64,000 nt of DNA from Dendrobium chrysotoxum (GCA_019925795.1 CM034313.1:89373663-89437662), one strand, 5' to 3'. Shown: positions 1-11,482, numbered from the stretch's first letter. The notes: generated by a model from the letters alone, not told the origin. Made by a program: numbers and translations.

Positions 1-408
1 GTATTGTACTCGCTTATTCGATGCGCTCTACGGTGTAGTCAGCGACTCCCATTCGAGACTACAGAGGCAACAACAACGCAGCTAGCGATGACGGGATTGA
101 ACAAGTGCGACCTAAGGCGGATCCCAGTGGCAATCTATAGATCCAACACAAATATATCGACAACTGAATGCCCGATTTGCCTAGTTGAGTTCATCGAAGG
201 AGAGAAGGTTCGGGCATTGCCAAGCTGCAACCATATATTCCATGTTCGATGCATTGACATATGGCTTTCCTCGCATCCATCCTGCCCGATCTGCCGTCAT
301 TCACTCCTCGATAGATCAGTAGCCACTATTTGCATCGATATTGGGGAACTACCGCAGGAGATGGATGGCAGCCCATCAATTATAGAGGAGTTGGATGAGG
401 TAAGCTGA
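1..408 (+). CDS. ATL-type RING-H2 finger E3 ubiquitin ligase, 3' part
   Basis: The frame is open from the left edge to a TGA at 406-408, so this is the C-terminal part of a longer protein. Counting from the TTG at position 4, a complete RING-H2 finger is visible: C56, C59, C75, H77, H80, C83, C94 and C97, with the W87 that E2-binding RINGs usually carry. A GLN...RIP block at residues 31-41 matches the GLD motif that precedes the RING in the ATL family. The first residues (YSLIRCALRCSQR) resemble the end of the single N-terminal membrane segment of ATLs, so the missing part should be a short hydrophobic N-terminus. ATL proteins are membrane-anchored E3 ligases, often in defence or stress signalling; the substrate cannot be told. 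The tail after the RING is acidic and about 35 residues long. ATL genes are usually intronless, which fits. Confidence 0.93.
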   Translation, partial: VLYSLIRCALRCSQRLPFETTEATTTQLAMTGLNKCDLRRIPVAIYRSNTNISTTECPICLVEFIEGEKVRALPSCNHIFHVRCIDIWLSSHPSCPICRHSLLDRSVATICIDIGELPQEMDGSPSIIEELDEVS

Positions 409-1109
409 AGATTTATATTTGGTCATCTAGGACACAAACCCCTTTACCATCAAGAGAGGTGATATGATTGCTTGTTAAAAAAGCATACTATGTGGAAGGT
501 TTAAAAAAGGTGTTGTATAATAATAATAATAGTAAAAGTTGGTTTTCAATTATCAGGGTGGTAAGTTTCTACACCATAGCATTTCAGAATGAAATATTGG
601 AGCATAGATGACGATGGATTAGGACTCATAATGCGTTTATTATTATTATTATTATTATCTGCAGTACTTAACATAATTTGTTTGGATGAGATTTGAGAGC
701 TCTTTAATTGTATTACTATTTGACATACATAAATATGATCAATGTACATAACTGTGTTAAAATAAACCAAAATTAGGTTTGATATGCTTCACATCCAAAA
801 TGAGCGTTTTAGCGAGAGGAACTCAAAAGGCCCAAGATTGCCTAGTAAAGATATGAAGCATGCATTAAGATTGATAAGGAAATTATAATTTGATGAAGTT
901 TTTTAAGATTTTGACAAAAATAACTAAAATCTCACTCTAAATTTTTTAAATAAGTCTTCATTCTATATATGAGAATATGAGATAGACCTACAATTGCAAG
1001 GATTTCAAATATTTGAAAAATCCTAGAACTCTACTTGATGGTTGAAGTTCATTATGACTGCCAACAATCATCAATTTTCATCACCAAACTACCTTCTCTT
1101 GATCTTTGT
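409..1109. other. 3' flank of the RING-H2 gene, AT-rich
   Basis: No gene is visible. This probably includes the 3' UTR. There is a TTA/ATT triplet run near 636-657. Positions 560-760, read on the minus strand, resemble 40,790-40,905 on the plus strand, so part of the presumed UTR is a dispersed transposon fragment. Confidence 0.5.
560..760 (-). repeat. Dispersed repeat fragment, inverted partner of 40,790-40,905
   Basis: On the minus strand this contains TACATTGATCATATTTATGT followed by an ATCTCATCCAAACAAA block. The same two blocks occur in the same order on the plus strand around 40,825-40,895. The TTGTTTGGATGAGATTT block is typical of the edge of plant miniature DNA transposons. No complete element can be delimited. 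Confidence 0.5.
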
Positions 1110-1945
1110 GGTCTTCTGCCTAATGAAGTCAACAATAATGTTGACTTACATCATCACCAACATGATCGATGCATGCTATTAAAATTCACTCACAGAATCC
1201 AATAAGGTAATCGCACACCGTCGATATCAACCTTGACTTACATCATGACCAATAAGACCTTTGCATTCCATTGACATAATATTGACAAATGACATCACCA
1301 ACAAGGTTGATGCACGTCAATAACACTAGCACCAACCCTTATCATCTCACCAACCATGGCACACACGATCACCAACAAGATCAATGCATGCCGTCACCAA
1401 CAAAATCGACGCATGTCATCTGTAACAAGGTTGATACATATCATGACACCAACATCGACACACACACGATCTCCAATGAGATTGATCCACATCGTCGATA
1501 ACAACACTAATATTCGTCAATGCTAATAAAAAATCATGACATAACTTAGCCAGAAGGCCAAAGCATGCCACCATCATAAGGTCAACACACGTCATCAACA
1601 CCAACATCAACCTCTTCAATAAAAAACAAGGTGGATGCATGTCCTTAACATCAATGTTGATACATATTATCAATATAATTATTGAGACATGTAATTGTTA
1701 ATAAGATTGATGAACATAGTTGGCACCAACACTGATGCCAAAAAGCTTACCACTCATTGTGGCCAACAATCTCGACCTACGCCATCACCAACAAAATTGA
1801 TGCATACCATTGATATTCCTACTAATGCCCATTGATTCGGCAAGGTCATTGTATGTCTTCGCTACTTGGCTAACGTATGAAGCCAACACTAATATTGATG
1901 CACGCACATGTTAACAAGATTGATGCATGCACATCAATAATATTA
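1110..1945. repeat. Degenerate minisatellite, about 30-bp unit
   Basis: The phrase ATCACCAACAAGATTGATGCATG and variants recur many times (for example near 1155, 1290, 1370, 1395, 1785 and 1910), separated by CATCGACACCAACACT-like spacers. Units differ in length and sequence, so this is an old, decayed tandem array. Short frames across it are low-complexity Thr/His/Asn-rich peptides and are not credible genes. Confidence 0.6.
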
Positions 1946-2067
1946 TAACGAATAATAGTCTATATTCATTAAAATAAATTTAAAACAAAAATAATAAATT
2001 TTGTTTTTATAAACTTATTAAAAGCTTAAATGACAGATCCAAAATATTCAAACTTAAATTGTATCCA

Positions 2068-2136
<69 letters not shown>

Positions 2137-2529
2137 TATCTCAAGTTTTAAAAGCTAAAGCATCACCTGTGTCATGAAGCCAAGGAACAATAATCGATCA
2201 GATCCCATCGATCAAAGGGCAAATTCAAAAGCATTACCTGTGTTGTGAAGCCAAGCTGGAACTATAATCAGATCCCATCGATCAAAAGGGCGAATGCAAA
2301 GGCGATGATGAGGAAAGATTTTCGTTCTTCTTTAATTCATTTCTAATCTACAAAGCAATATATAAATATATAGAGAATTATGCCTCCTTCAATCAAGCAA
2401 TACATTGAAATCACAGTTCCTTCCTTCCTTAAACATCTCAATTTTATAAAAATCAATCAAATTTTTATAAATTAATGGAGAATATTTGATCTATCATTCA
2501 AGGTCATAACCTTCCTAAAACATCTCAAT
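1946..2529. repeat. AT-rich spacer with (CT)n(TA)n microsatellite and a recurring module
   Basis: A CT run of about 50 bp followed by a TA run lies at 2,068-2,137. After it, 2,297-2,410 (GCAAAGGCGATGATGAGGAA through CTCCTTCAATCAAGCAATAC) recurs at about 4,754-4,870 and partly at 11,256-11,350, so this is a third, shorter copy of the segment that begins the two large duplicates. No gene is visible. Confidence 0.6.
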
Positions 2530-2650
2530 TTACACAGCTCACCTTGGTCTGTTGGTTGGGAGCTTAGGCTATCAATTAAGAGGTCTTAGGTTCGACTTTT
2601 GTGTTCGCTGGTATTTCCTTCAGATTTATATAGGATTTTCATGTGAAATT
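2530..2650 (+). mobile_element. tRNA-derived SINE-like sequence, copy 1
   Basis: A box-A-like stretch (TTGGTCTGTTGGTTGGG, 2,544-2,560) is followed about 30 bp later by a box-B-like GGTTCGACTT at 2,589-2,598. This is the internal RNA polymerase III promoter layout of plant SINEs. A related copy lies at 3,165-3,260. Without a defined 3' tail or target duplication the element ends are uncertain. Confidence 0.4.
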
Positions 2651-2892
2651 TTTGCTGGAACTCCTACTTAGAACTGGTGTTGAATGCAGCTAGGCAGCTA
2701 GCTCATAATTTAGAGAACTTATAGATGAGCTACCTTATATCGACGCACATAATTTCTATGAATTACTATATACATATCTACAGCAAGTCATTCCTCCTAA
2801 TTGTTAGGTTGCCAATAGTTAATGCATAAATAAAAAAATCATATTGATGAATAGCTTTTGTTATGATTAATAATTACATATTTTAGATTGAG

Positions 2893-3869
2893 CAAACTAT
2901 ATTGGCAGGGCCTTCACATACTACGGATTTCTCCCAATCCCCAGCTACGGTTTTACAGAACGAACGGATATCATTAATTCCAAATCCAAGAACAAAAAGC
3001 AAAGTCCGTGACAAAAGAAAAAGGAACAAATTTGAAGACCCTCGCCAAAGAGGTCACACCTAGATGTCAACAAAATAAATCTTACTGGATATTAGCCATT
3101 GCTGTCAGATCGAAATTGCTAAGAAATTCATTGAGAAAAATAACAGAGAGGGTGGTGTGACACAACTCACCTTGGTCAGTTAGTTGAGAGTTTTAACTAC
3201 CAACCAAGAGATTTTTAGTTCAGTCTTTAATCAAAACCAATAAGCTCATGCTACTCACGAGTTCATTTAATTTAATTAAGATTTTCTTTGGGATTGTTTT
3301 GTTAGTGCATTCTAAAGCAGCTTTTTAGTAATAAAAATATCTTAAAAGTAGTGAAAAAATAATGGACAAAAACTATCACAAACAAAGTCTAATTCAGATA
3401 AGGTAAATATTTAAGCCAAATTAGATGATAAATGACATTAAATAAGTTTAAATATAAATATATAGGTAAATATTGAATTACTATGATCAAATAAATTTTT
3501 ATTTATAATTGTGTTTGGCTTGAACGCACACTACTTTTCCTTAGGAGTGTTAGTATTTGGCTTGGCCCGAAAATTCTGGGTTCGGGTCAACCTGTTTGAA
3601 AAATGGGTCTGGTTTAGATTACAAATTTTGACCAGATTGAAAATTTGGGTCGAGATTGAGTCAACCCAAAAACCTAAATCAACCTGATTGACTCGGGTCA
3701 CACTCACCCCATGCTCGCGGCCTCGTGCCTGCCCCTGCACTAGGGTTTCCAATTTTTTTTGTTTTTGTTCTTGGATTTGGAATTAATGATATACTTCCAT
3801 TTTGTAAAACTGTAGCTGGAGATTGGGGGAAATCCGTAGTATGTGAGGGCCCCTGCTGATATTGATGTA
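2893..3869. mobile_element. Non-autonomous Mutator-like element with long terminal inverted repeats
   Basis: Positions 2,893-3,004 are an inverted, roughly 85-90% similar copy of 3,757-3,869. Both contain TCACATACTACGGATTT, then a CCAGCTAC and GTTTTACA block, then ATATCATTAATTCCAAATCC. Terminal inverted repeats of 100 bp or more around a roughly 1-kb non-coding interior are the usual look of non-autonomous MULEs. The interior holds a second SINE-like copy, a MITE edge near 3,290-3,335, and a GGGTCAACC-rich tract at 3,560-3,720. No transposase is visible and no clean 9-bp target duplication was found. Confidence 0.55.
3165..3260 (+). mobile_element. tRNA-derived SINE-like sequence, copy 2
   Basis: CAACTCACCTTGGTCAGTTA and the following GTTGAGAGTTTTAACTACCA match the start of the copy at 2,537 in order and spacing. 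The box-B position reads TAGTTCAGTC and is degraded. It lies inside the Mutator-like element at 2,893-3,869. Confidence 0.35.
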
Positions 3870-4263
3870 GTGTTGAAGGGTCTGGATTGGGAGCTTATCC
3901 CGGTGAAATTATGGGATTTGGTTTCTTCATAGTTAGCTGAGAGATTGAGGCTTTAACAATTCTGGATTGCAATAATATTGTTAATCCCACTGTTAATAAT
4001 AAAATTAATTAATATCTTATTAGATTATAATAAAATTTAAATTAATTATTGAATTATATGTTCATAATACCCGAGCTGGCTACTTGGGCTATTCCAGGAT
4101 ATCTAATCCGATGGCATTGGGCTTTGATTACTAGCAGTCGGTTATCATAATGATTATGAGCTCACTATCGGCTTCCATGCAGAAGCTACTCGACTTATTC
4201 TCAGACTCGTCAACTGACGATCATTGGAAATTGGCTATCTATCTAATTGTGTTCTTCTTAACA
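3870..4263. other. AT-rich spacer, no gene seen
   Basis: Only unstructured AT-rich sequence with TAATA-type runs is visible. The short frame from 4,150 runs into the hairpin that follows and is not a credible gene. Confidence 0.5.
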
Positions 4264-4411
4264 TCCTCCTATTCCTCTTCACCTAATGCCTTTCTATTTA
4301 GGAAGTTAAAATGTGTGTGTGCGCACACACACACTTTAACTTCCTAAATAGAACACACACACACTTTAACTTCCTAAATAGAAAGGCATTAGGTGAAGAG
4401 AAATATGAGGA
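4264..4411. repeat. Inverted repeat (hairpin) with a GT/CA loop
   Basis: The left arm 4,264-4,320 (TTCACCTAATGCCTTTCTAT, then TTAGGAAGTTAAAATGTGTG) is the reverse complement of the right side up to 4,411. On the right the piece ACACTTTAACTTCCTAAATAGAA occurs twice in tandem before the arm continues. The transcript would fold into a near-perfect stem. It looks like a small inverted duplication or MITE remnant. Confidence 0.65.
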
Positions 4412-4775
4412 CGGTCATTGGAAAGGCATTATTAAATTATATATTGAAAAAAATCAAAATCTTCTAAAAAGTATATATTTATAAATTCAAATACTCAATT
4501 AATTTATTAAATTTTGTAAAAAATTAAAAACAAAATCAGATAAAATAATATAAAGTTAAGCTCCTTTATATTATTTGAATGGTTAAGCTCCTTTTAAAAT
4601 TTGGCCATTTCAATAATTAAAATATATCCTATATTTGTAAGAAAATAGATAGCCATTAACATACTGGCTTCTAAAAAAGTTCATAGAAGAAAAAAATGGA
4701 AATCATAGACAATGTGTAGCCAAAGAACTATAATCAGATCTCATCAAAGGGAGAATGCAAAGGCGATGATGAGGA

Positions 4776-6627
4776 AGGTTTTTCATTGTCCTTTAATTTC
4801 ATTTTTCATCTACAAGCAATATATAGAGAGAATTGTGCCTCCTTCAATCAAACAATACATTGAAATGACAATTATATCCTTCCTTAAACATCTCAATTTT
4901 ATAGAAATCTATCAATATTTTCTAAATTAATGGAGAATATTTAGATCTATTCACAATTATTTCCTTCCTAAAATATCACAATTTCATAGAAACCCTTCAA
5001 TTTTTCTAAATTAATAGAGAATATTTTCATCCATCATTTATATCCTTCCAAATATTTTTTTCTCAATTTTATACCCACCAATTTTCCTAAATACATAAGA
5101 AAATATTTAGCAATAATGTCTTTCTATTTTAACAAATTACACATATATTTGTGCTAAATTTATGTATTTGTGTGCTAAATTAATATTTTAAATTCTATTT
5201 TTTTTTTCATATATAACCCTATTCACATTTTATTGTGAATATAAAATTCATATATATAATCAGACTTTAATAATGTATCCCACTCTCAAATCACCATATC
5301 TTATATCTATTAATGAACTAACATATAAATTAATATATTAAATTCTAAAAGAATATCCTAATTAACTTACACATAACTTTGAAGCAATTGATACATTAAA
5401 TAAAATATTTACTGAGAAGCAAATGCATAGATTAAATAGTAAGTCCTGAAATATGTTGTAAAACATGGGTTCATAAATAGCAATAAGTCCATAAATAAGT
5501 TATAAATTAGTCATACAAGGTTCGAAGAAACTTCTATCAAGGTTCGATCAACTTTCGAAAATGCTTCAAGCATAGTTTGAACACAGTTTAAATAATGTTC
5601 GAATAATGTGTAAAGAACGTGCAAATAAGATTCAAAGATGATTTGAATAAGGTTCATTCTTGGTTCTAGCAAGGTTCGAGCATGGTTCAACATGAATAGA
5701 ACATGGTTCAGAAAAAGATCAAACATAATTTTAGAACATGGTTCAAAAAAAGATCAAACATAATTTTATTGAACTCGATCATGATTCAAATAATATTTGA
5801 TCAATGATTGAAAATGGATTAAACATAGTGTGATGTATATTATTTTGCCAACAATACATATGTCGAATTGACTCATTTGAGTTATTTTATGTTTGCAGAT
5901 TTTTTGTTCTAATCATATATGTAGGCATACATTTTACTACTCCAGCCACATAAAAGGGGGATGGGGGTGATGAATAAAATATTTAAGCAGTTTGAGGGCA
6001 ATGACTCATTGTAATTGTTGAAACACCTCTCTCCAATTAGTTTTCTGTGTCATGAACTGCAATTCTTTGGAGCACTAATTCATCACATGTTAGCTTATTA
6101 TTGACGATGTTGATTCTAATGAGAATCATGGTTACTCCATTATATTTAATATTGGACGCATTGATACAATATTTGGCATAACTTAATTTGCCTTGGTTCA
6201 TGGGTTAGGGTTTGAAGAAAATCCACGGGAGAACGAATTTAATAGTATGAGCACAAGGAGTAGGCACTTAGATAACTACTTAGGTGGATATTAAAAACTT
6301 TAAGCGTATGGACCTAAAAAGGGCATTTCTAGAGTGCATTGAGAAGGGTGGCATTTGAAAGCTTTAGGTCTACTTCTTTGTAAATAGTATTTTTCTCAAT
6401 CATGACAAACATTGTGCAATTTTTTCTAAGATGCTTAGGTTAATCGAAGATGATAAAGCTATTTTTAGGTACACATCGAATAGGATGTCTTGAGAGGATA
6501 ATAAGAGGGTTAACGAAGCCTTGAAGAAGATTTATCCAACCTAATACACTATTACAATATTAGGCTTATGAAGCCATTCTAGAATTGTGGAGGATATGTG
6601 ATTAATTTGTGTGTGTGTGTGTGTGTG

Positions 6628-6670
<43 letters not shown>

Positions 6671-7226
6671 TACAAGGGATGTTAAGGTGGATGAGCAACA
6701 AGGTACTCATGAGCTAAAAAATATTTTTCACTGCTAATAGATAATTAAGGACATAAATGTTTGTTATTATCTTATATTAAACAAAGTATTTTCATTTATA
6801 TCGTATATCATGAACTCCTAACTTATTCCTTATAGAAAATTATTCATCCTAGAGTTTATAAAATAAATCTAAACTTGGCCACCAACAAACTCTGATGAAA
6901 AATGTATAAAAAGCAATTGAAAGAGAGAAAATTAGGATGCTAGCATAATCCAAGTGCAAGAACTTCATAGGATATTACTCCATACCAAAGAAGCTATATA
7001 AAGGAGGCACCATTGCTTCAATAAAAAATATTAAAATGTAGAGAATCTTCATTGATCAATTAAGAAGCAAACATAAGATTGTCAAGGTTTAAGTGAGTTT
7101 AAACATATCACTTATAGTTCGCTATTTATACATATTAATCTAATCCTTTCAGGTTTATCCAAGAGAACGATCAATTATACTTTTTATCCAATTTGCCTCT
7201 TTTTAACTCATGAATCCTAGTCATGG
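4776..7226. repeat. Segmental duplication, copy I (partner 11,253-14,727)
   Basis: Shared landmarks occur in the same order in both copies: TTTAATTTCATTT with CTCCTTCAATCAA; the TTTTTTCATATATAACCCTA block; TTAGTCATACAAGG with AAGAAACTTCT; AGCACAAGGA with TAGGCACTTAGATAA; AAGAAGATTTATCCAACCTA; and ATTGATCAATTAAGAAGCAA. Both are AT-rich with no intact ORF. The middle (about 6,180-6,560) looks like a decayed coding region that I cannot identify. A (TG)n(AG)n microsatellite sits at 6,608-6,670. Confidence 0.75.
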
Positions 7227-8810
7227 CATACACAATACATTATCAAAGTCCGTGCAGCTAGGGCGATGCCCTAGCTGCCCGTCTTCCTCGCTGGAGATCT
7301 TGATCATGCTCGTGAACGTCAAGCCTTCTTTCACAGTTCCTTCGTGCCGCTAGGGAGCTGGACCCCGTCTTGGGTATAAATTACTGTAATCCTAAAGAAA
7401 GTAATCATAAACACTGCAATTCTAAATAAAAAAAGGTTTTGAAAAATTATCCTTATAATTTAAATTCTTTTATGCAAGCTACGCCATGCCATGAATTTTA
7501 CTTTAGCTCAACTTTAAAATACTCTAACTATATATATTCACTCTATGTTTTATAAGCATATATGATGTAGTTCATATTATATTTGGGTGTGTTGGGTAGA
7601 TTATTTAAGGAGAATGTCATTCTGAACAAGAAAGTAATTTCACATGCAATCACAAGAAGAAGTTAAGTCTTAAGAAATCTAGTGAAATTATTTTAAGCAA
7701 CCATAAATCTAGTAGCCATGTTTGTGGCAAAGGGGTTTGACTCAGATATGGGCATGACTAAGGTTGTGGGTGTTGGTAAGGGCATAGGCATATACATGTG
7801 CAAGTGGAAGCGAGCATTGACTCAGACCTTGAGAGAGAGGGAAGACACCTTACTACAAACTCAAAAGAGCATGTTTAAGATAGGCTAGGGAGTGTGTGGG
7901 GGTCATTGGGATGTAGGTTTGGGAGGAGCCGTGCTAAGTCTTTCGTAAAATGGTGAGAGAGTTTCAAAAATGGGTTGAAAAGAATGATGATGGCTGATCT
8001 AACCCTACTCTACTGCCATGATGGAGATAAAAAGTCTTTATTATGTCTTCTATACTATATGACCCCTCAATTTATAATAAAAGGATTTATACATTAATGT
8101 TGTAAGGAACAATTAAATAAATGTATATCACATACTAAATATCGCTTTCGTTCCTAATTTGATTTTTTTTCTATGCTATCACTTCTAATTGTATTTAGTC
8201 ATTACTTAGTTTGATTAGAAGATTTTAAAAAAAATGCTTGAACTATAACAATATATACTTGAAGAAGAAAGACAAATAATAATTAGTTATTTGTGATAAT
8301 TTCAATGAAATGCATATACTAATGAATGGATGGGGATATGAGAAGATTCATAGTGCTTATGGAATACGAAATAGAAAATTGATAGATAAATTATACTTGG
8401 TATTAATATGGATTAGTAGAAAAGGCTAATGAGGATGATAATGATATGATTTAGGTATGATGAAGACATCTTTCAAAAACAAGCAAATTTAGTTACGACT
8501 AAAAGTGAAGCAACTAAACCATTAATCATTATTTTAATTAAAAGGTTTGCTTAGATACATGTCAGGGCCAATTTGATTGCTTGAAGTTAGAAAAAAAGAT
8601 TTCGAAAATGCTAAAATTTGCTAGATCCATAGTTTGTTCAACAATGATTTGCGAGTCTATAAACTCTTTAAACATAACCTCACACTCAATTTTAATTTAC
8701 AAGGAAAATGACTGCAAAGCAAATATTCATTTTCAAAAGCATGTTATGTACTATGATGCACTGTCACTTCTCCTAAATTTACTAAATCTTAGAATTTGGT
8801 GAAATTGCAG
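7227..8810. other. AT-rich spacer, no gene recognised
   Basis: A short GC-richer patch at 7,250-7,370 stands out from its surroundings but carries no recognisable frame. A G-rich tract with repeated GGGCATGA and GGGCATAGGCAT words lies at 7,730-7,800. The frame at 8,581-8,802 has Ser/Ile/Leu-rich content and no recognisable domain. Confidence 0.4.
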
Positions 8811-9056
8811 GATTTGGCCCAAGAAGCACATGAAATAGAGAAAGATAGTTACCTTCACAACGAGCGATCTCCCGTTGCTACTTCCGATGAACATGAATTA
8901 TACTGTCAAAATGTCATACTTCCAACCCAAGAGGAAGGGAACGTCGCTGAAGGAATCGACAACTCAATGAAGCGAAGTCGAATGACAACGAAGGAGCAGA
9001 AAAAGCGACGTGTACCTCATGCAAAGCAATTAGGTCCACCAATAATGACGAAATAG
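8811..9056 (+). CDS. Exon-like terminal coding segment, unknown function
   Basis: A splice acceptor (GAAATTGCAG, ending at 8,810) opens an 81-codon frame that stops at 9,056. Composition is much more gene-like than the flanks: acidic in the first 45 residues, then a basic block (MKRSRMTTKEQKKRRVPHAK) that could be a nuclear localisation signal. I do not recognise the family. No convincing upstream exon is visible; the frame at 8,581-8,802 just before it is a possible but weak candidate. It may be the last exon of a degraded gene or a fragment captured by a transposon. Confidence 0.3.
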   Translation, partial: DLAQEAHEIEKDSYLHNERSPVATSDEHELYCQNVILPTQEEGNVAEGIDNSMKRSRMTTKEQKKRRVPHAKQLGPPIMTK

Positions 9057-10380
9057 AGAAGATGATAAACATACCTCACATGCCTTAGCTTAGGGAAGAG
9101 ATTAATCTAATTTAACTTAATTAATATAATTTAAAATATTAATAACTAAGTAGATAAATTAAATAATTATCAGCATAATTAGTGAATAAATTTATAATCC
9201 AGTTTAGCTTAATTAAGTAATTAGTAATTAATAATTAATATAATTAGCTTAATTAATATAATTGAAATAGAAACTATTAATTATATAATTGATAGTTTAA
9301 ATAATAATTAAATAATTATAGATTGTTGTCATTTGTTTATAAGTAGCATAGCAAGTGAAATTATAATAGCAGAGCAAATATTAATGGATGGCGCGACTAA
9401 AGAAGTTAGTGGCGGGAGCGAGGTACAGTTCGTATATTCTTAATTTTTTATAAATTAATTTTTTTTTTCAATTTCTTTTTTTATTATTTTTCCGTTATTT
9501 GTTTTATTTTTTATTTTTTATCGTCTTTCATGTATTTTTCTTTTTTTTGTTTCGTTTTTATAAATATATATGAATTTAAATTAAACTATATATTTATAAA
9601 TGGTACTATAAAGAAGAAGAATATATAGTGTTTTATATAATATATCAAAAAACATTTAAATATATTTCTATATATAATTTAAGAAAAAAATAAATTTGTG
9701 TAATAAATTTAAGAAAAAATATATATAAATTTAAGAAAAATAGAAATTTATAGTATGAATTTATAAATAAAAACTATTATATATATAATTAAAATATTGT
9801 TTCAAATAAATAAATATTAACACATGTAATAATTAATAATTTAACATTAAAGTTTTAAGTTATACTTTTTTTTATTTAATTATATAATTGATATTGTAAA
9901 TAATAATTAAATAATTAATGAGTAGTAGAATATTTAAGTGATCAATGAGATAATTAATAATATAATTAATAATTAAAATTAATTAAATAAAACTTAATAA
10001 TTAAATTATAAGTAAAAATATTACTTAAATAATTAATTATTTCAAAAAATAATGAATTAATTAATTAGAGAATTATCAAAATATTTAGATATAATATATA
10101 TTATTGTAATATTAATGGTAATTAAAATGAAAATTAATAAATAAATTCAAATTAAATTAAATTTGAATTAACTCAAGATGTAAATTAAATTCAAATTAAA
10201 TTAAATTTTTATATAAACTAATCATCTAAAATCTTGAATTATATTACTACATTGTCAAATATTTTCAAAATTTAACATGCTAAGATTTACAAAATTTAAA
10301 TTTTCAGAATTTAATAAATTCTACTTCTTGCCAACAGCCCCTCTAGAGTTTTACTTTTTTACTAAGCCAAACGCAAGTCT
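9057..10380. other. Very AT-rich spacer
   Basis: This is almost pure A/T with many TTAATTAA-type words and no frame. The exception is 9,366-9,432, where GCGACTAAAGAAGTTAGTGG and the following GGAGCGAGGTACAGTT closely resemble part of the left arm of the large inverted repeat (10,520-10,563). Confidence 0.6.
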
Positions 10381-11239
10381 CCCCAAGTACAATGCTATAT
10401 ATATTGCTCTCGTTCGTTTCTACTTTCTAGAGAAACAGAGCAAGTAGCAGAGCAATGGCTTTGCCCATTTCCTTCCCTGCCGTCCTGGATGCCGCGATTA
10501 AGAAGAATCACATCCCAGACGCTGCGACTAAAGAAGTTGGAGGCGTGAGCGAGCTCCAGTTAAAAGCAGCGGCCGGTGATGCCGTTGAACTGGATATTGA
10601 AGAAGGAAATGCCGGGGAAAGAAAAGACCAGACATCCGCGTTGGGTTAGAGCTTTAGAGGTAAATTGCATTGAGAGGGATGCAAACCATGAATGTCGAGA
10701 ATATTATCTCCCACAACTTATTCTGGCAGAGGGAGCAAGAGCGATAACCCTCGGAGTTCAAGACTTGTTGACCCCCCCCCCCATACGAGGAAGGTAGAAC
10801 TTCTCATACTTCTTTACGTCACCCGATAATCTGCGTCATCTATGTGACGTGAAAGAGTATGAGAAGTCATCAATTCTTGAACTCCGAGGGTTATCGCTCC
10901 TGCTCCCTCCGCCAGAATAAGTTGTGGGAGATAATCTCCTTGACGTTCATCATTTGCATCCCTCTCCATGCAATATACCTCTAACCCAACGGATGTCTGG
11001 TTTTTTTCTTTCCCCGGCATTTCATTCTTCAATATCCAGTTCAACGGCATCACCGGCTGCTGCTTTTAATTGGAGCTCGCTCACGCCTCCAACTTATTTA
11101 GTCGCAGCGTCTGGGATGTGATTCTTCTTAATCGCGGCATCCAGGACGGCTGGGGAGGAAATGGGCAATGCCATTGCTCTGCTACTTGCTCTGTTTCTGT
11201 AGAAACGAATGAGAGCAATATATAGCATTATACTTGGGG
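10381..11239. repeat. Large inverted repeat with about 370-bp arms
   Basis: The left arm 10,381-10,764 and right arm 10,875-11,239 are reverse complements over nearly their whole length, from CCCCAAGTACAATGCTATAT at the outside to ATAACCCTCGGAGTTCAAGA at the inside. The 110-bp centre holds a second stem: CTTCTCATACTTCTTTACGT at 10,799 pairs with the segment ending at 10,868. The arms are far more GC-rich than the flanking DNA and read like a gene 5' end. Arms differ by scattered substitutions and small indels. A transcript through this region would form a hairpin hundreds of base pairs long. Confidence 0.85.
10455..10649 (+). pseudogene. Gene 5'-end fragment in the left arm of the inverted repeat
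   Basis: A 64-codon frame starts at ATG 10,455 (MALPISFPAVLDAAIKKNH...) and ends at 10,649. It has balanced codon use and higher GC than the surroundings. The mirror copy in the right arm keeps the start ATG but carries frame-changing differences. A shorter relative of the middle of this frame lies at 9,386-9,430. The preceding 60 bp resemble a plant 5' UTR. I cannot name the source gene; the frame has no recognised domain. It could instead be the coding part of the repeat's own element. Confidence 0.3.
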
Positions 11240-11482
11240 AGCTACTTGCCCTGTTTTTCATTGTTCTTTAATTTCATTTCTAATCTACAAAGCAATATAT
11301 AAATATATAGAGAATTATGCCTCCTTCAATCAAGCAATATATTGAAACCACAGTTACTTTCTTCCTTAAACATCTCAATTTTATAGAAATCCATCAATTT
11401 CCCCAAATTAATAATGAAGATTTATATCTAATCACAATTATATCCATCCTAAAACATCACAGTACATTTTCTTTTTTGTTAA

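Noticed and set aside
2530..2650. Considered as a functional tRNA gene
   Set aside because: Box-A and box-B-like motifs are present, but no cloverleaf with proper acceptor stem can be formed; SINE-like is the better reading.
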